Assembly (NCBI RefSeq): GCF_001612885.1
Contig: NZ_BDBH01000006.1
Location: 124,001-188,000 of the forward strand
Origin: Nocardia harenae NBRC 108248
Lineage (GTDB): Bacteria; Actinomycetota; Actinomycetes; Mycobacteriales; Mycobacteriaceae
Direction of reading: 5' to 3'
DNA length: 64,000 nucleotides
Shown here: piece after piece, positions 27,549 to 35,423 of the stretch
Position numbering within the stretch: position 1 is the first letter of the stretch
Layout of the letters: each line of letters opens with the position of its first letter
Notes under the pieces: generated by a model
Database searches by the model: none
Told to the model about the DNA's origin: nothing
Seen by the model: the letters and a program-made list of their open reading frames with translations, nothing else
Position numbers and translations under genes: made by a program

Positions 27549-29216
27549 GTGACCTCCCCCGCCGCCGATAAGCCGCTCATTCTCAGCGTCGACGACGATC
27601 CCGGCGTCTCCCGCGCGGTCGTGCGCGACCTGCGCCGCCGCTACGGCGCCGACTACCGGATCCTGCGGGCCGAGTCCGGGCAGGCCGCGCTCGACGCGCT
27701 GCGCGAGGTGAAGCTGCGCGGCCAGCAGGTCGCGGTGCTGATCGCCGACTTCAGGATGCCGGGCATGGACGGCATCGAGTTCCTGGAGCAGGCCATGGAC
27801 CTGCACCCCTACGCCCGCCGGGTGCTGCTCACCGCCTACGCCGACACCAATGCCGCGATCGACGCCATCAATGTCGTCGACCTGGACCACTACCTGCTCA
27901 AGCCGTGGGACCCGCCGGAGGAGAAGCTCTACCCGGTGCTGGACGGGCTGCTCGAGGCCTGGCGCGGCAGCGAGCACCGCCCGGTGTACGGCACCAAGGT
28001 GATCGGCACCCGCTGGTCGCCGCGGTGCTCGGAGGTGCGCGAGTTCCTCGCCCGCAACCAGCTGCCCTACCGCTGGTACCCGGCGGACGAGCCGGAGGGC
28101 GCCACGCTGCTCGCCGCCGCGGGCAGGGACATCAGCTGCTGCCCGGTGGTGATCACCGCCGAGGGCGAGCCGCTGGTGCAGCCGACCGACGGCGAGCTGG
28201 CCGAGCGGGTCGGGCTGAACACCACCCCCACCGGCGAGTTCTACGACCTGATCGTGGTCGGCGGCGGCCCGGCCGGGCTCGGCGCCGCGGTCTACGGCGC
28301 CTCCGAGGGGCTGCGCACGGTGCTGGTCGAGCGCACCGCGACCGGCGGCCAGGCCGGGCAGAGCTCGCGGATCGAGAACTACCTCGGCTTCCCGGACGGC
28401 GTCTCCGGCGGCCAGCTCGCCGACCGGGCCAGGCGGCAGGCCGGGAAGTTCGGCGCCGAGCTGGTGACCACTCGCGAGGTGGTCGGGCTCGAGGTGAACG
28501 GCTCGGCCCGCACCGTGCGCTTCGCCGACGGCGGCACGCTCTGCGCGCACACCGTGATCATCGCGACCGGTGTGGACTACCGCAGGCACCCGGCGCCGGG
28601 CGTGGACGAGTTCACCGGCCGCGGCGTCTACTACGGCTCGGCCATGACCGAGGCGGCGGAGTGCGCCGGGCACGAGGTCTACATCGTCGGCGGCGCCAAC
28701 TCGGCGGGCCAGGCGGCGGTCTTCCTCTCCCGCAATGCCGGGCGGGTGCACCTGGTGGTGCGCGCCGACTCGCTGGAGAAGTCGATGTCGCACTACCTGG
28801 TGCAGCAGATCGCCGGGATCGAGAACATCGAGGTGCACACCTGCACCGAGGTGACTGCGGCCGACGGCGACGACCACCTGCGCGGCATCGTGCTGCGGGA
28901 CAACGAGACCGGGCGCGAGGAGAAGGCCGCCACCGAGCGGCTCTTCCTCTTCATCGGCGCCGCGCCGCAGACCGAATGGCTGGACGGCACGGTGGCCCGC
29001 GACCCGGCCGGGTTCGTACTGGCCGGGCCGGACCTCACCCCGGAGGGCGGCAGGCCCGCCGGCTGGGAGCTCTCCCGCTCCCCGCACCACCTGGAGACCA
29101 ATGTGCCCGGCGTCTTCGTCGCCGGTGACGTGCACGCGGAGTCGGCCAAGCGGGTGGCCTCCGCGGTCGGCGAGGGGGCCATGGCCGTCATGTTCGTGCA
29201 CCGTTATCTGGCATGA
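27549..29216 (+). CDS. Receiver - thioredoxin-like - thioredoxin-reductase-like fusion (redox response regulator)
   Basis: 555 residues from the GTG at 27549. Residues 10-125 are a response-regulator receiver with Asp15-17, phospho-acceptor Asp67 in LIADFRMPGMDG, Thr95 and Lys118-Pro119. Residues about 145-222 look thioredoxin/glutaredoxin-like, with a single Cys160 where CxxC would be (SPRCSEV) and a CCP at 197-199 in the cis-Pro place. Residues 232-555 are a TrxR-type flavoprotein: FAD GGGPAG (238-243), NADPH-binding GGANSAGQAA and the closing FVAGDV. The TrxR CxxC is absent (GSAMTEAAECAGHE instead). The output of this regulator is thus an oxidoreductase, not DNA binding. A cNMP-binding histidine kinase follows 283 nt downstream. 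Confidence 0.9.
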   Translation: MTSPAADKPLILSVDDDPGVSRAVVRDLRRRYGADYRILRAESGQAALDALREVKLRGQQVAVLIADFRMPGMDGIEFLEQAMDLHPYARRVLLTAYADTNAAIDAINVVDLDHYLLKPWDPPEEKLYPVLDGLLEAWRGSEHRPVYGTKVIGTRWSPRCSEVREFLARNQLPYRWYPADEPEGATLLAAAGRDISCCPVVITAEGEPLVQPTDGELAERVGLNTTPTGEFYDLIVVGGGPAGLGAAVYGASEGLRTVLVERTATGGQAGQSSRIENYLGFPDGVSGGQLADRARRQAGKFGAELVTTREVVGLEVNGSARTVRFADGGTLCAHTVIIATGVDYRRHPAPGVDEFTGRGVYYGSAMTEAAECAGHEVYIVGGANSAGQAAVFLSRNAGRVHLVVRADSLEKSMSHYLVQQIAGIENIEVHTCTEVTAADGDDHLRGIVLRDNETGREEKAATERLFLFIGAAPQTEWLDGTVARDPAGFVLAGPDLTPEGGRPAGWELSRSPHHLETNVPGVFVAGDVHAESAKRVASAVGEGAMAVMFVHRYLA

Positions 29217-29460
29217 CCGGGTCAGGCCCGGAGGCGGGAGCGAAGCGTAGCCACGGAGGGCCCCCGGTCGTGCCGCGTAGATCTGGCATGACCGGGTCAG
29301 GCCCGGAGGCGGGAGCGAAGCGTAGCCACGGAGGGCCCCCGGTCGTGCCGCGTAGATCTGGCATGACCGGGTCAGGCCCGGAGGCGGGAGCGAAGCGTAG
29401 CCACGGAGGGCCCCCGGTCGTGCCGCGTAGATCTGGCATGACCGGGTCGGGCCCGGAGTC
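29213..29460. repeat. 75-bp tandem repeat, 3.3 copies, between the redox regulator and the kinase gene
   Basis: Identical units start at 29213, 29288 and 29363; a fourth, partial and diverged one starts at 29438. The repeat begins with the last codons of the upstream gene (CTGGCATGA), so that gene's 3' end is echoed in each unit. Every unit includes the inverted repeat CCGGGTCAGGCCCGG and a GGAGGGCCCCCGG segment. An ORF across the array is open in three unit lengths only because 75 is a multiple of 3. Confidence 0.95.
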
Positions 29461-29499
29461 ACGGCGGGCCCTCCGATACAGCGTAGGAAAGGACCGATC

Positions 29500-30936
29500 G
29501 TGAGCGAGCTTGTCTGCGATCCGGCGGAGCTGAGAGAACTCTTCCTGTTCGAGAAGCTGAACGACGAGCAGCTGGCCTGGCTGTGCCGGGACGGGCGGAT
29601 CGAGCAGCTGGAGCCAGGCGTCGCCTTCCGCGAGGGCGAGCCCGCCACCTGCTTCTACGTGCTCATGGAGGGCGAGCTGCGGCTCACCAAGCTCTCCGCG
29701 GGCACCGAGATCGAGCTGACCCGCACCGGCCACCGCGGCTCCTACGTCGGCGCCTGGACCGCCTACCTGGGCGACCGGGCCGACCAGAGCTACGTGTCGA
29801 CCATGATCATCACCCGGCCTTCGCGGTTCTTCGTCCTCGACGCCGCGACCTTCTCGGCCATGATGCGCGAGTGGTTCCCGATGGCGGTGCACCTGCTGGA
29901 GGGCGCCTTCTTCGGCAACCGGGACAAGCACGAGCGGGTGGCCGAGCGGGAGCGGCTGCTCGCGCTCGGCTCGCTCTCCGCCGGGCTCACGCACGAGCTG
30001 AACAACCCCGCCGCCGCCGCGGTGCGCGCCACCTCGGGGCTGCGCGAGCGGGTCGCCGGGATGCGGCACAAGCTCGGCATGATGGCGCAGGGCAAGTTCC
30101 CGCCCGAGGTGCTGGTGACCCTGGTCCGGCTGCAGGAGGACGCCGCCGAACTGGTGGCGAAGGCCCCCGAACTCACCCCGCTGGAGGCCGCCGACCGCGA
30201 GGACGCGCTCGGCGACTGGCTGGAGGCGCACGCGATCGCCGACGGCTGGAACCTGGCGCCCAACTTCGTGCAGGCCGGGATCGACGTGGACTGGCTGGAG
30301 CGGGTGGCAGGCACCCTCGAGGGCTGCACCGAGCAGGTCTTCGAGGGCGCGATCCGATGGCTGAACTACACCATCGAGACCGAGCTGCTGATGAACGAGA
30401 TCGCCGACTCCACCGCCCGGATCTCCACCCTGGTCGGCGCGGCCAAGCAGTACTCGCAGATGGACCGGGCGCCGTTCCAGGTGGTCGACGTGCACGAGCT
30501 GCTCGACAGCACGCTGGTGATGCTGAACCGCAAGCTCGGCGACGGCATCGAGCTGGTCAAGGAGTACGACCGCACGCTGCCGCCGATCCCCTGCTACGCC
30601 GCCGAGCTGAACCAGGTGTGGACCAACCTGATCGACAACGCGGTCTACGCCATGGACGGCTCGGGCACCCTCACCGTCCGCACCTACCGCGACGACGTCT
30701 GCCTCGCGGTGGCGATCGGCGACACCGGCCCCGGCATCCCCGCCGATATCCGGCGCCGGATCTTCGAGCCGTTCTTCACCACCAAGCCGGTCGGCGACGG
30801 CACCGGGCTCGGCCTCGACATCAGCTTCCGGATCGTGGTGAACAAGCACCACGGCGATATCGAGGTGGCCTCCGAGCCGGGCTCGACGGTCTTCACGGTT
30901 CGCATCCCGCTGGAGCGTCCGGCCGAGGCCGAATAG
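29500..30936 (+). CDS. Cyclic-nucleotide-binding-domain sensor histidine kinase
   Basis: 478 residues from the GTG at 29500, which has AGGAAAGGA upstream. Residues about 8-140 form a cNMP-binding-like beta-barrel (LEPGVAFREGEPATCFYVLM, then EGELRLTKLS). Dimerisation/phosphoacceptor helix has His165 in THELNNPAAAA. The catalytic domain has N box QVWTNLIDNAVYAM, G1 DTGPGIPAD, F box FEPFFTTK and G2 GTGLGLDIS. No membrane segment, so it is a cytosolic kinase. It is the natural partner of the receiver fusion gene upstream, although 283 nt with the tandem repeat separate them. Confidence 0.93.
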   Translation: MSELVCDPAELRELFLFEKLNDEQLAWLCRDGRIEQLEPGVAFREGEPATCFYVLMEGELRLTKLSAGTEIELTRTGHRGSYVGAWTAYLGDRADQSYVSTMIITRPSRFFVLDAATFSAMMREWFPMAVHLLEGAFFGNRDKHERVAERERLLALGSLSAGLTHELNNPAAAAVRATSGLRERVAGMRHKLGMMAQGKFPPEVLVTLVRLQEDAAELVAKAPELTPLEAADREDALGDWLEAHAIADGWNLAPNFVQAGIDVDWLERVAGTLEGCTEQVFEGAIRWLNYTIETELLMNEIADSTARISTLVGAAKQYSQMDRAPFQVVDVHELLDSTLVMLNRKLGDGIELVKEYDRTLPPIPCYAAELNQVWTNLIDNAVYAMDGSGTLTVRTYRDDVCLAVAIGDTGPGIPADIRRRIFEPFFTTKPVGDGTGLGLDISFRIVVNKHHGDIEVASEPGSTVFTVRIPLERPAEAE

Positions 30937-30972
30937 GCCAATAACTGCAACGCGTTCCACTACACTCCCGAC

Positions 30973-32379
30973 ATGGAACGCCTCACCGGACTCGATGCCA
31001 GCTTCCTGTATCTGGAGACCGGGACGCAGCACCTGCACGTGTGCGCGCTGCTGGTACTCGATCCCGGTGCGGACGGCGGCGACTACTCCTTCGACGCCTT
31101 CAAGGCGGAGCTCGGGCGCAGGCTGGCCTACGTGCCGCAGATGCGCCGGAAGCTGCGGGCGGTGCCGCTCGAGCTGGACTACCCGTACTGGGTCGAGGCG
31201 GGCGACTACGACCTGGACTACCACGTCCGGCGGTACGGGCTGCCCGCGCCTGGCGGCCGCGCGGAGCTGGCCGCGCTGGTCGGCGATATCGCGAGCACCC
31301 CCATGGACCGCAACCACCCGCTCTGGCAGGTGCGGGTGGTGGAGGGGGTGGACGGCGACAAGGTCGCGGTGATCCTCAAGTACCACCACGCCGCGGTGGA
31401 CGGCGTCACCGGCTCCGAGCTGCTGATGGCGCTCTGCGACACCGAGCCGGGGCAGCACCCGGACCGGGAGCCGCCCGCCGCGCTCGGCCGGGAACCCGAG
31501 CCGAGCGACCTGCGGCTGCTCGCCGAGGCGGCGCTGCGCTTCCCGACCAGGGCCGGGATGCTGCGCATGGTGCCGAAGACCGTCGGCAAGCTGACCGGGA
31601 TGGTGCGCAGGCGCCAGCGGAACCGCTCCGGCATGGCGCTCCCGCTGACCGCGCCGCGCACCCCGTTCAACCGCACCATCACCCCGCACCGCGTGGTCGC
31701 CTTCACCGAGGTCGAGCTGGCCGAGGTCAAGCGGATCAAGAACGCCTTCGGGGTGAAGATCAACGACGTGGTGCTCACGGTGGTCGGCGGCGCGCTCCGC
31801 GACTACCTGATCGAGCGCGGCGAGCTGCCGGAGGACAAGTCGCTGCTCGCCACCATCCCGGTCTCGGTGCACGAGTCGTCGCGGCACACGCGCGGGATCA
31901 ACAAGGTCTCCTCGCTCTTCTGCCAGCTCGGCACCGATATCGCCGACCCGGTGGAGCGGCTGAAGCGGGTGGCGGAGGCGAACCGAGCCGCCAAGGAGGA
32001 GCACGAGGAGTTGATCGGCCCCGACTTCCTGCAGGACTGGACCCAGTACGCGCCGCCGAACACCTTCCGGATCGCCATGCGGCTCTACTCCTCGCTCGAG
32101 CTCGCGGAGCGGCACCCGGTGGTGCACAACCTGGTGGTCTCCAATGTCGCTGGGCCGCCGCTGCCGCTGTACTTCCTCGGGGTGCGGCTGCTCAGCTCGT
32201 ATCCGTTCGGCCCGATCTTCCACGGCTCCGGGCTGAACATCACCGCGCTCTCCTACGACGGCAAACTCGACTTCGGGCTGATCGCCTGCCGCGAGCTGGT
32301 GCCCGACCTGGCCGAGCTGACCGACCGGATTCCCGGCGTGCTCGATGCGCTGCGCGCGGCCGCCGAGCAAACGGCCTGA
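30973..32379 (+). CDS. Wax ester synthase/diacylglycerol acyltransferase (WS/DGAT)
   Basis: 468 residues, normal length. The acyltransferase motif HHAAVDG is at 138-144; the family start MERLTGLDASFLYLET and the C-terminal NLVVSNVAGPPLPLYFLG are both typical. It transfers acyl groups from acyl-CoA to diacylglycerol or alcohols at the membrane, storing lipid as in other mycolate actinomycetes. An AACGCGTT palindrome (30949) and a -10-like TACACT (30961) lie just before the ATG, suggesting its own promoter despite being only 36 nt from the kinase gene. Confidence 0.96.
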   Translation: MERLTGLDASFLYLETGTQHLHVCALLVLDPGADGGDYSFDAFKAELGRRLAYVPQMRRKLRAVPLELDYPYWVEAGDYDLDYHVRRYGLPAPGGRAELAALVGDIASTPMDRNHPLWQVRVVEGVDGDKVAVILKYHHAAVDGVTGSELLMALCDTEPGQHPDREPPAALGREPEPSDLRLLAEAALRFPTRAGMLRMVPKTVGKLTGMVRRRQRNRSGMALPLTAPRTPFNRTITPHRVVAFTEVELAEVKRIKNAFGVKINDVVLTVVGGALRDYLIERGELPEDKSLLATIPVSVHESSRHTRGINKVSSLFCQLGTDIADPVERLKRVAEANRAAKEEHEELIGPDFLQDWTQYAPPNTFRIAMRLYSSLELAERHPVVHNLVVSNVAGPPLPLYFLGVRLLSSYPFGPIFHGSGLNITALSYDGKLDFGLIACRELVPDLAELTDRIPGVLDALRAAAEQTA

Positions 32380-32451
32380 GCGGTGCCAGGTACAGTGCTG
32401 CCGACGTGCCGGAGCCGCCGGCGCCGCGAACGACCAACGGGGGGATCCACC

Positions 32452-32880
32452 ATGGCCCGACTCTCCGCCGCCGTGCTCGCCGCCGGTGTGCTCGCCCTGG
32501 TCGTGAGCGGCTGCGGGCCGGACGAATCGGCCGATGCGAACGGGTTGCGCAAGGGGAGCACCGGTGCCGCGGCCAGTACGACCGCGGCTTCGAGCAGTAC
32601 CGCCGCGAGCAGCACTGCCGCCGCGCCGAGCAGCGCCGCGGGCACCACGACGCCCGCCGCCGCGCCGAGCGGGACCGGGGCCGACATCACCTGCGCCGAC
32701 TTCAGGAAGCTCGAGACCGATCAGGAGAAGGCGGTGATCGAGCTGATCCTCGCCGAGAACCCGGACAGCCCGTTCGCGGGCAGCCCGAATGTCGCGCTCG
32801 GCACCGCCAAGCTGGTCTGCCTCTCGCCGAGCGTGGCCGACGAGCCCGTGGCCACGGCGGCAGGGCTCGTCGCCGGGTAA
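32452..32880 (+). CDS. Putative lipoprotein
   Basis: 142 residues from the ATG at 32452. A lipobox (LVVSGC) sits at the end of a short hydrophobic signal, giving a mature lipid-anchored Cys. A Ser/Thr/Ala-rich linker of about 45 residues leads to a small C-terminal domain with two cysteines (ITCADFRK and KLVCLSPS) that could pair, and a conserved-looking LETDQEKAVIELILAENP. The arrangement resembles DUF732/HdeA-like small exported domains but I cannot assign it. The next gene starts 11 nt downstream. Confidence 0.75.
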   Translation: MARLSAAVLAAGVLALVVSGCGPDESADANGLRKGSTGAAASTTAASSSTAASSTAAAPSSAAGTTTPAAAPSGTGADITCADFRKLETDQEKAVIELILAENPDSPFAGSPNVALGTAKLVCLSPSVADEPVATAAGLVAG

Positions 32881-32890
32881 GAATGGGGCG

Positions 32891-35284
32891 GTGGCCGACC
32901 TTTCACTGACCGCCCGTCTCAACCCGTCCGCGGCGGATGCCCGCAGGGGGGTGGTGCGGCTGCATCCGGAGGCGCTCGCCGCGCTCGGGCTGCGGGAGTG
33001 GGACGGGATCGCGCTCACCGGGTCGAGGCGCACCGCGGCGGTGGCCGGGCTGGCCCCGGCCGGCACCCCGGCCGGGGTCGCGCTGCTGGACGACGTCACG
33101 CTCTCCAATGCCGGGCTGCGCGAGGACGCGACGGTGGTGATCGCGCCCGCGACGGTATTCGGCGCCAAGCAGATCCGGGTCAGCGGGTCACTGCACGCCA
33201 CCCGATCGATCCCGGCGAATACCCTGCGCCAGGCGCTGCTCGGCAAGGTGGTGACGGTGGGCGACGCCGTCTCGCTGCTCCCCCGCGACCTCGGCCCCGA
33301 CATCAGCTCGGCCGCCACCACCCAGGCGCTCTCCCGCACCTTCGGCATCGCCTGGACCACCGAGCTGCTCACCGTCACCGGCACCGAACCGGCGGGCCCG
33401 GTCAGCGTGCAGCCGAACTCGGCGGTGGACTGGGGGCCGGGCGTGGTGACGGCGGCGCTGCCCGGCTCGGCGCGACAGCCCGGCGGGCCCGGACCCACGT
33501 CGGAGCCCGGCGGTTCCGAGCAGGCGGCACGGGCCGGCGGCTTCGGGCCGGGGTCCCAGCGGGACGGCCTCGCCCCTGGGTCGGAGCCCGGCGGCTCCGG
33601 GACGGCGCCGGACCCCGGCGGGCCCGGGTCCGCGTCGCAACCCGGCGGGCCCGGGACGGCGTCTTCATCCGCCGTGATCGGGGGCGACCGAATTCCGCTC
33701 CCGGCCACGGTGACGCGGCGCAGACCGGCCCCCGCCGCCGCCGACCTGATCGGCGTCCAGGGCCAGTCGGCCAAACTCGCCGAGTGGCTCGCCCTCGCCC
33801 TGGACGAGCCGGAACTACTCCGCACCCTCGGCGCCTCCCCGCACCTCGGGGTGCTGATCACCGGCCCGCACGGGGTCGGAAAGGCCACGCTGGCCAGGGT
33901 GGTCGCCGCCCCGCGCCGGGTGGTCGAGCTGGACGGCCCGTCCATCGGCGCCACCGAGAGCGGCGCCCGGCTGCGCACGGTCGCCGCCGCCGTCGCCGAG
34001 GTGAGCTCGGGGCAGGGCGGAATCCTGCTGGTCACCGATATCGACGCCCTACTCCCCGCGACCGCGGAGCCGGTCGCCACGCTCATCCTCGACCAGCTCC
34101 GCGCCGCCGTCGCCACCCCGTGCGTCGCCTTCCTGGCCAGCACCGCGCACCCCGGTGAGATCGACGCCAGGCTACGCGGCCCCGACCTCTGCGACCGCGA
34201 GATCGCGCTCCCCCTGCCCACCGCGGCGGTCCGCGAGGCGCTGCTCGACTTCCTGCTCCGCGCGGTGCCGACCGGCGAGCTCCGGCTGGCCGAGATCGCC
34301 GCCCGCACCCCCGGTTTCGTCGTCTCCGACCTGGCCGCGCTCTGCCGGGAGGCCGCGCTGCGCGCCGCCTCCCGCACCGGCCGCGAGCACACCGACCCGC
34401 AGCTCACCCAGGCCGACCTGACCGGCGCGCTCGAGGTGATCCGCCCGCTCTCCCGCTCCGGCAGCGAGGAACTGGCGATCGGCAGCCTCGGGCTGGACGA
34501 CGTCGGCGACATGGTGCGCACCAAGCAGGCGCTCACCGAGGCGGTGCTCTGGCCGCTGCGCCACCCCGACTCCTTCGCCCGGCTCGGCATCGAGCCACCG
34601 CGCGGCGTGCTGCTCTACGGCCCGCCCGGCTGCGGCAAGACCTTCCTGGTCCGCGCGCTCGCCAGCAGCGGGCAGCTCAGCGTGCACGTGGTGAAGGGCG
34701 CCGAGCTCATGGACAAGTGGGTCGGCGCCTCCGAGCGCGCGGTGCGCGAGCTCTTCCAGCGGGCAAGGGACTCCGCGCCGTCGCTGATCTTCCTCGACGA
34801 GGTGGACGCGCTCGCCCCGCGCCGCGGCCAGAGCAGCGATTCCGGGGTCGGCGACCGGGTGGTGGCCGCGCTCCTCACCGAGCTGGACGGGGTCGAGCCG
34901 CTGCGCGACGTGGTGGTGCTCGGCGCCACCAACCGCCCCGAGCTGATCGACCCCGCGCTGCTCCGCCCCGGCCGGTTGGAGCGGCTGGTCTTCGTCCCGC
35001 CGCCGGACGCCGAGGCGCGGGTGGCGATCCTGCGCACCGCGGGGCGGGCAGTCCCCTTGGCCGCCGACGTCGACCTGGCCGCGCTGGCGAAGGAGCTGGA
35101 CGGCTACTCCGCCGCCGACTGCGCCGCGCTGCTGCGCGAGGCCGCGCTCACCGCCATGCGCCGGGATATCGACGCCGCCGACGTGACCGCCGCCGATATC
35201 GGCACCGCGCGCACCGCGGTGCGCCCCTCGCTCGACCCGGACCAGGTGGAGTCGCTGCGGCGGTACGCGGAGAACCGCGGCTGA
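32891..35284 (+). CDS. CDC48/VCP-like double AAA ATPase
   Basis: 797 residues from the GTG at 32891. The N-terminal part (about 1-190) resembles the double-psi-barrel substrate domain (RLHPEALAALGLREWDGIAL). A low-complexity Pro-Gly-Gly/Ser linker, about 193-257, follows. AAA-1 is degenerate: GPHGVGKAT at 325 lacks the Walker A Ser/Thr and Walker B reads LLVTDIDALL. AAA-2 is complete: GPPGCGKT at 577, FLDEVDAL, and an arginine-finger-like ATNRPELIDPALLRPGRL. It unfolds proteins; the homologue in mycobacteria (Rv0435c, about 728) sits beside pssA. Here WS/DGAT and redox genes lie between. Confidence 0.9.
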   Translation: MADLSLTARLNPSAADARRGVVRLHPEALAALGLREWDGIALTGSRRTAAVAGLAPAGTPAGVALLDDVTLSNAGLREDATVVIAPATVFGAKQIRVSGSLHATRSIPANTLRQALLGKVVTVGDAVSLLPRDLGPDISSAATTQALSRTFGIAWTTELLTVTGTEPAGPVSVQPNSAVDWGPGVVTAALPGSARQPGGPGPTSEPGGSEQAARAGGFGPGSQRDGLAPGSEPGGSGTAPDPGGPGSASQPGGPGTASSSAVIGGDRIPLPATVTRRRPAPAAADLIGVQGQSAKLAEWLALALDEPELLRTLGASPHLGVLITGPHGVGKATLARVVAAPRRVVELDGPSIGATESGARLRTVAAAVAEVSSGQGGILLVTDIDALLPATAEPVATLILDQLRAAVATPCVAFLASTAHPGEIDARLRGPDLCDREIALPLPTAAVREALLDFLLRAVPTGELRLAEIAARTPGFVVSDLAALCREAALRAASRTGREHTDPQLTQADLTGALEVIRPLSRSGSEELAIGSLGLDDVGDMVRTKQALTEAVLWPLRHPDSFARLGIEPPRGVLLYGPPGCGKTFLVRALASSGQLSVHVVKGAELMDKWVGASERAVRELFQRARDSAPSLIFLDEVDALAPRRGQSSDSGVGDRVVAALLTELDGVEPLRDVVVLGATNRPELIDPALLRPGRLERLVFVPPPDAEARVAILRTAGRAVPLAADVDLAALAKELDGYSAADCAALLREAALTAMRRDIDAADVTAADIGTARTAVRPSLDPDQVESLRRYAENRG

Positions 35285-35423
35285 GCGACAGGTGTGCCCG
35301 GAGATTGCCGTGCTGCCACCGGAGTGACGAACGCCGCTCCGGCCAGCACCGGCACCGGTCCTGGCCACGCGCCCAAGTAGGATCGGTCCGGACGACCGCC
35401 CGCCCGAGACGACGGAGCGTAGT

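Noticed and set aside
29213..29460. CRISPR-like array
   Set aside because: The units are contiguous with no unique spacers; it is a simple tandem repeat.
29213..29503. A 96-codon frame made of 25-residue repeats
   Set aside because: The frame stays open only because the 75-bp unit is a multiple of three; no ribosome binding site and no similarity.
29188..34590. An 1800-codon minus-strand open frame
   Set aside because: It is the antisense of the kinase, WS/DGAT, lipoprotein and ATPase genes; high GC leaves such frames open, and no family motif is present.
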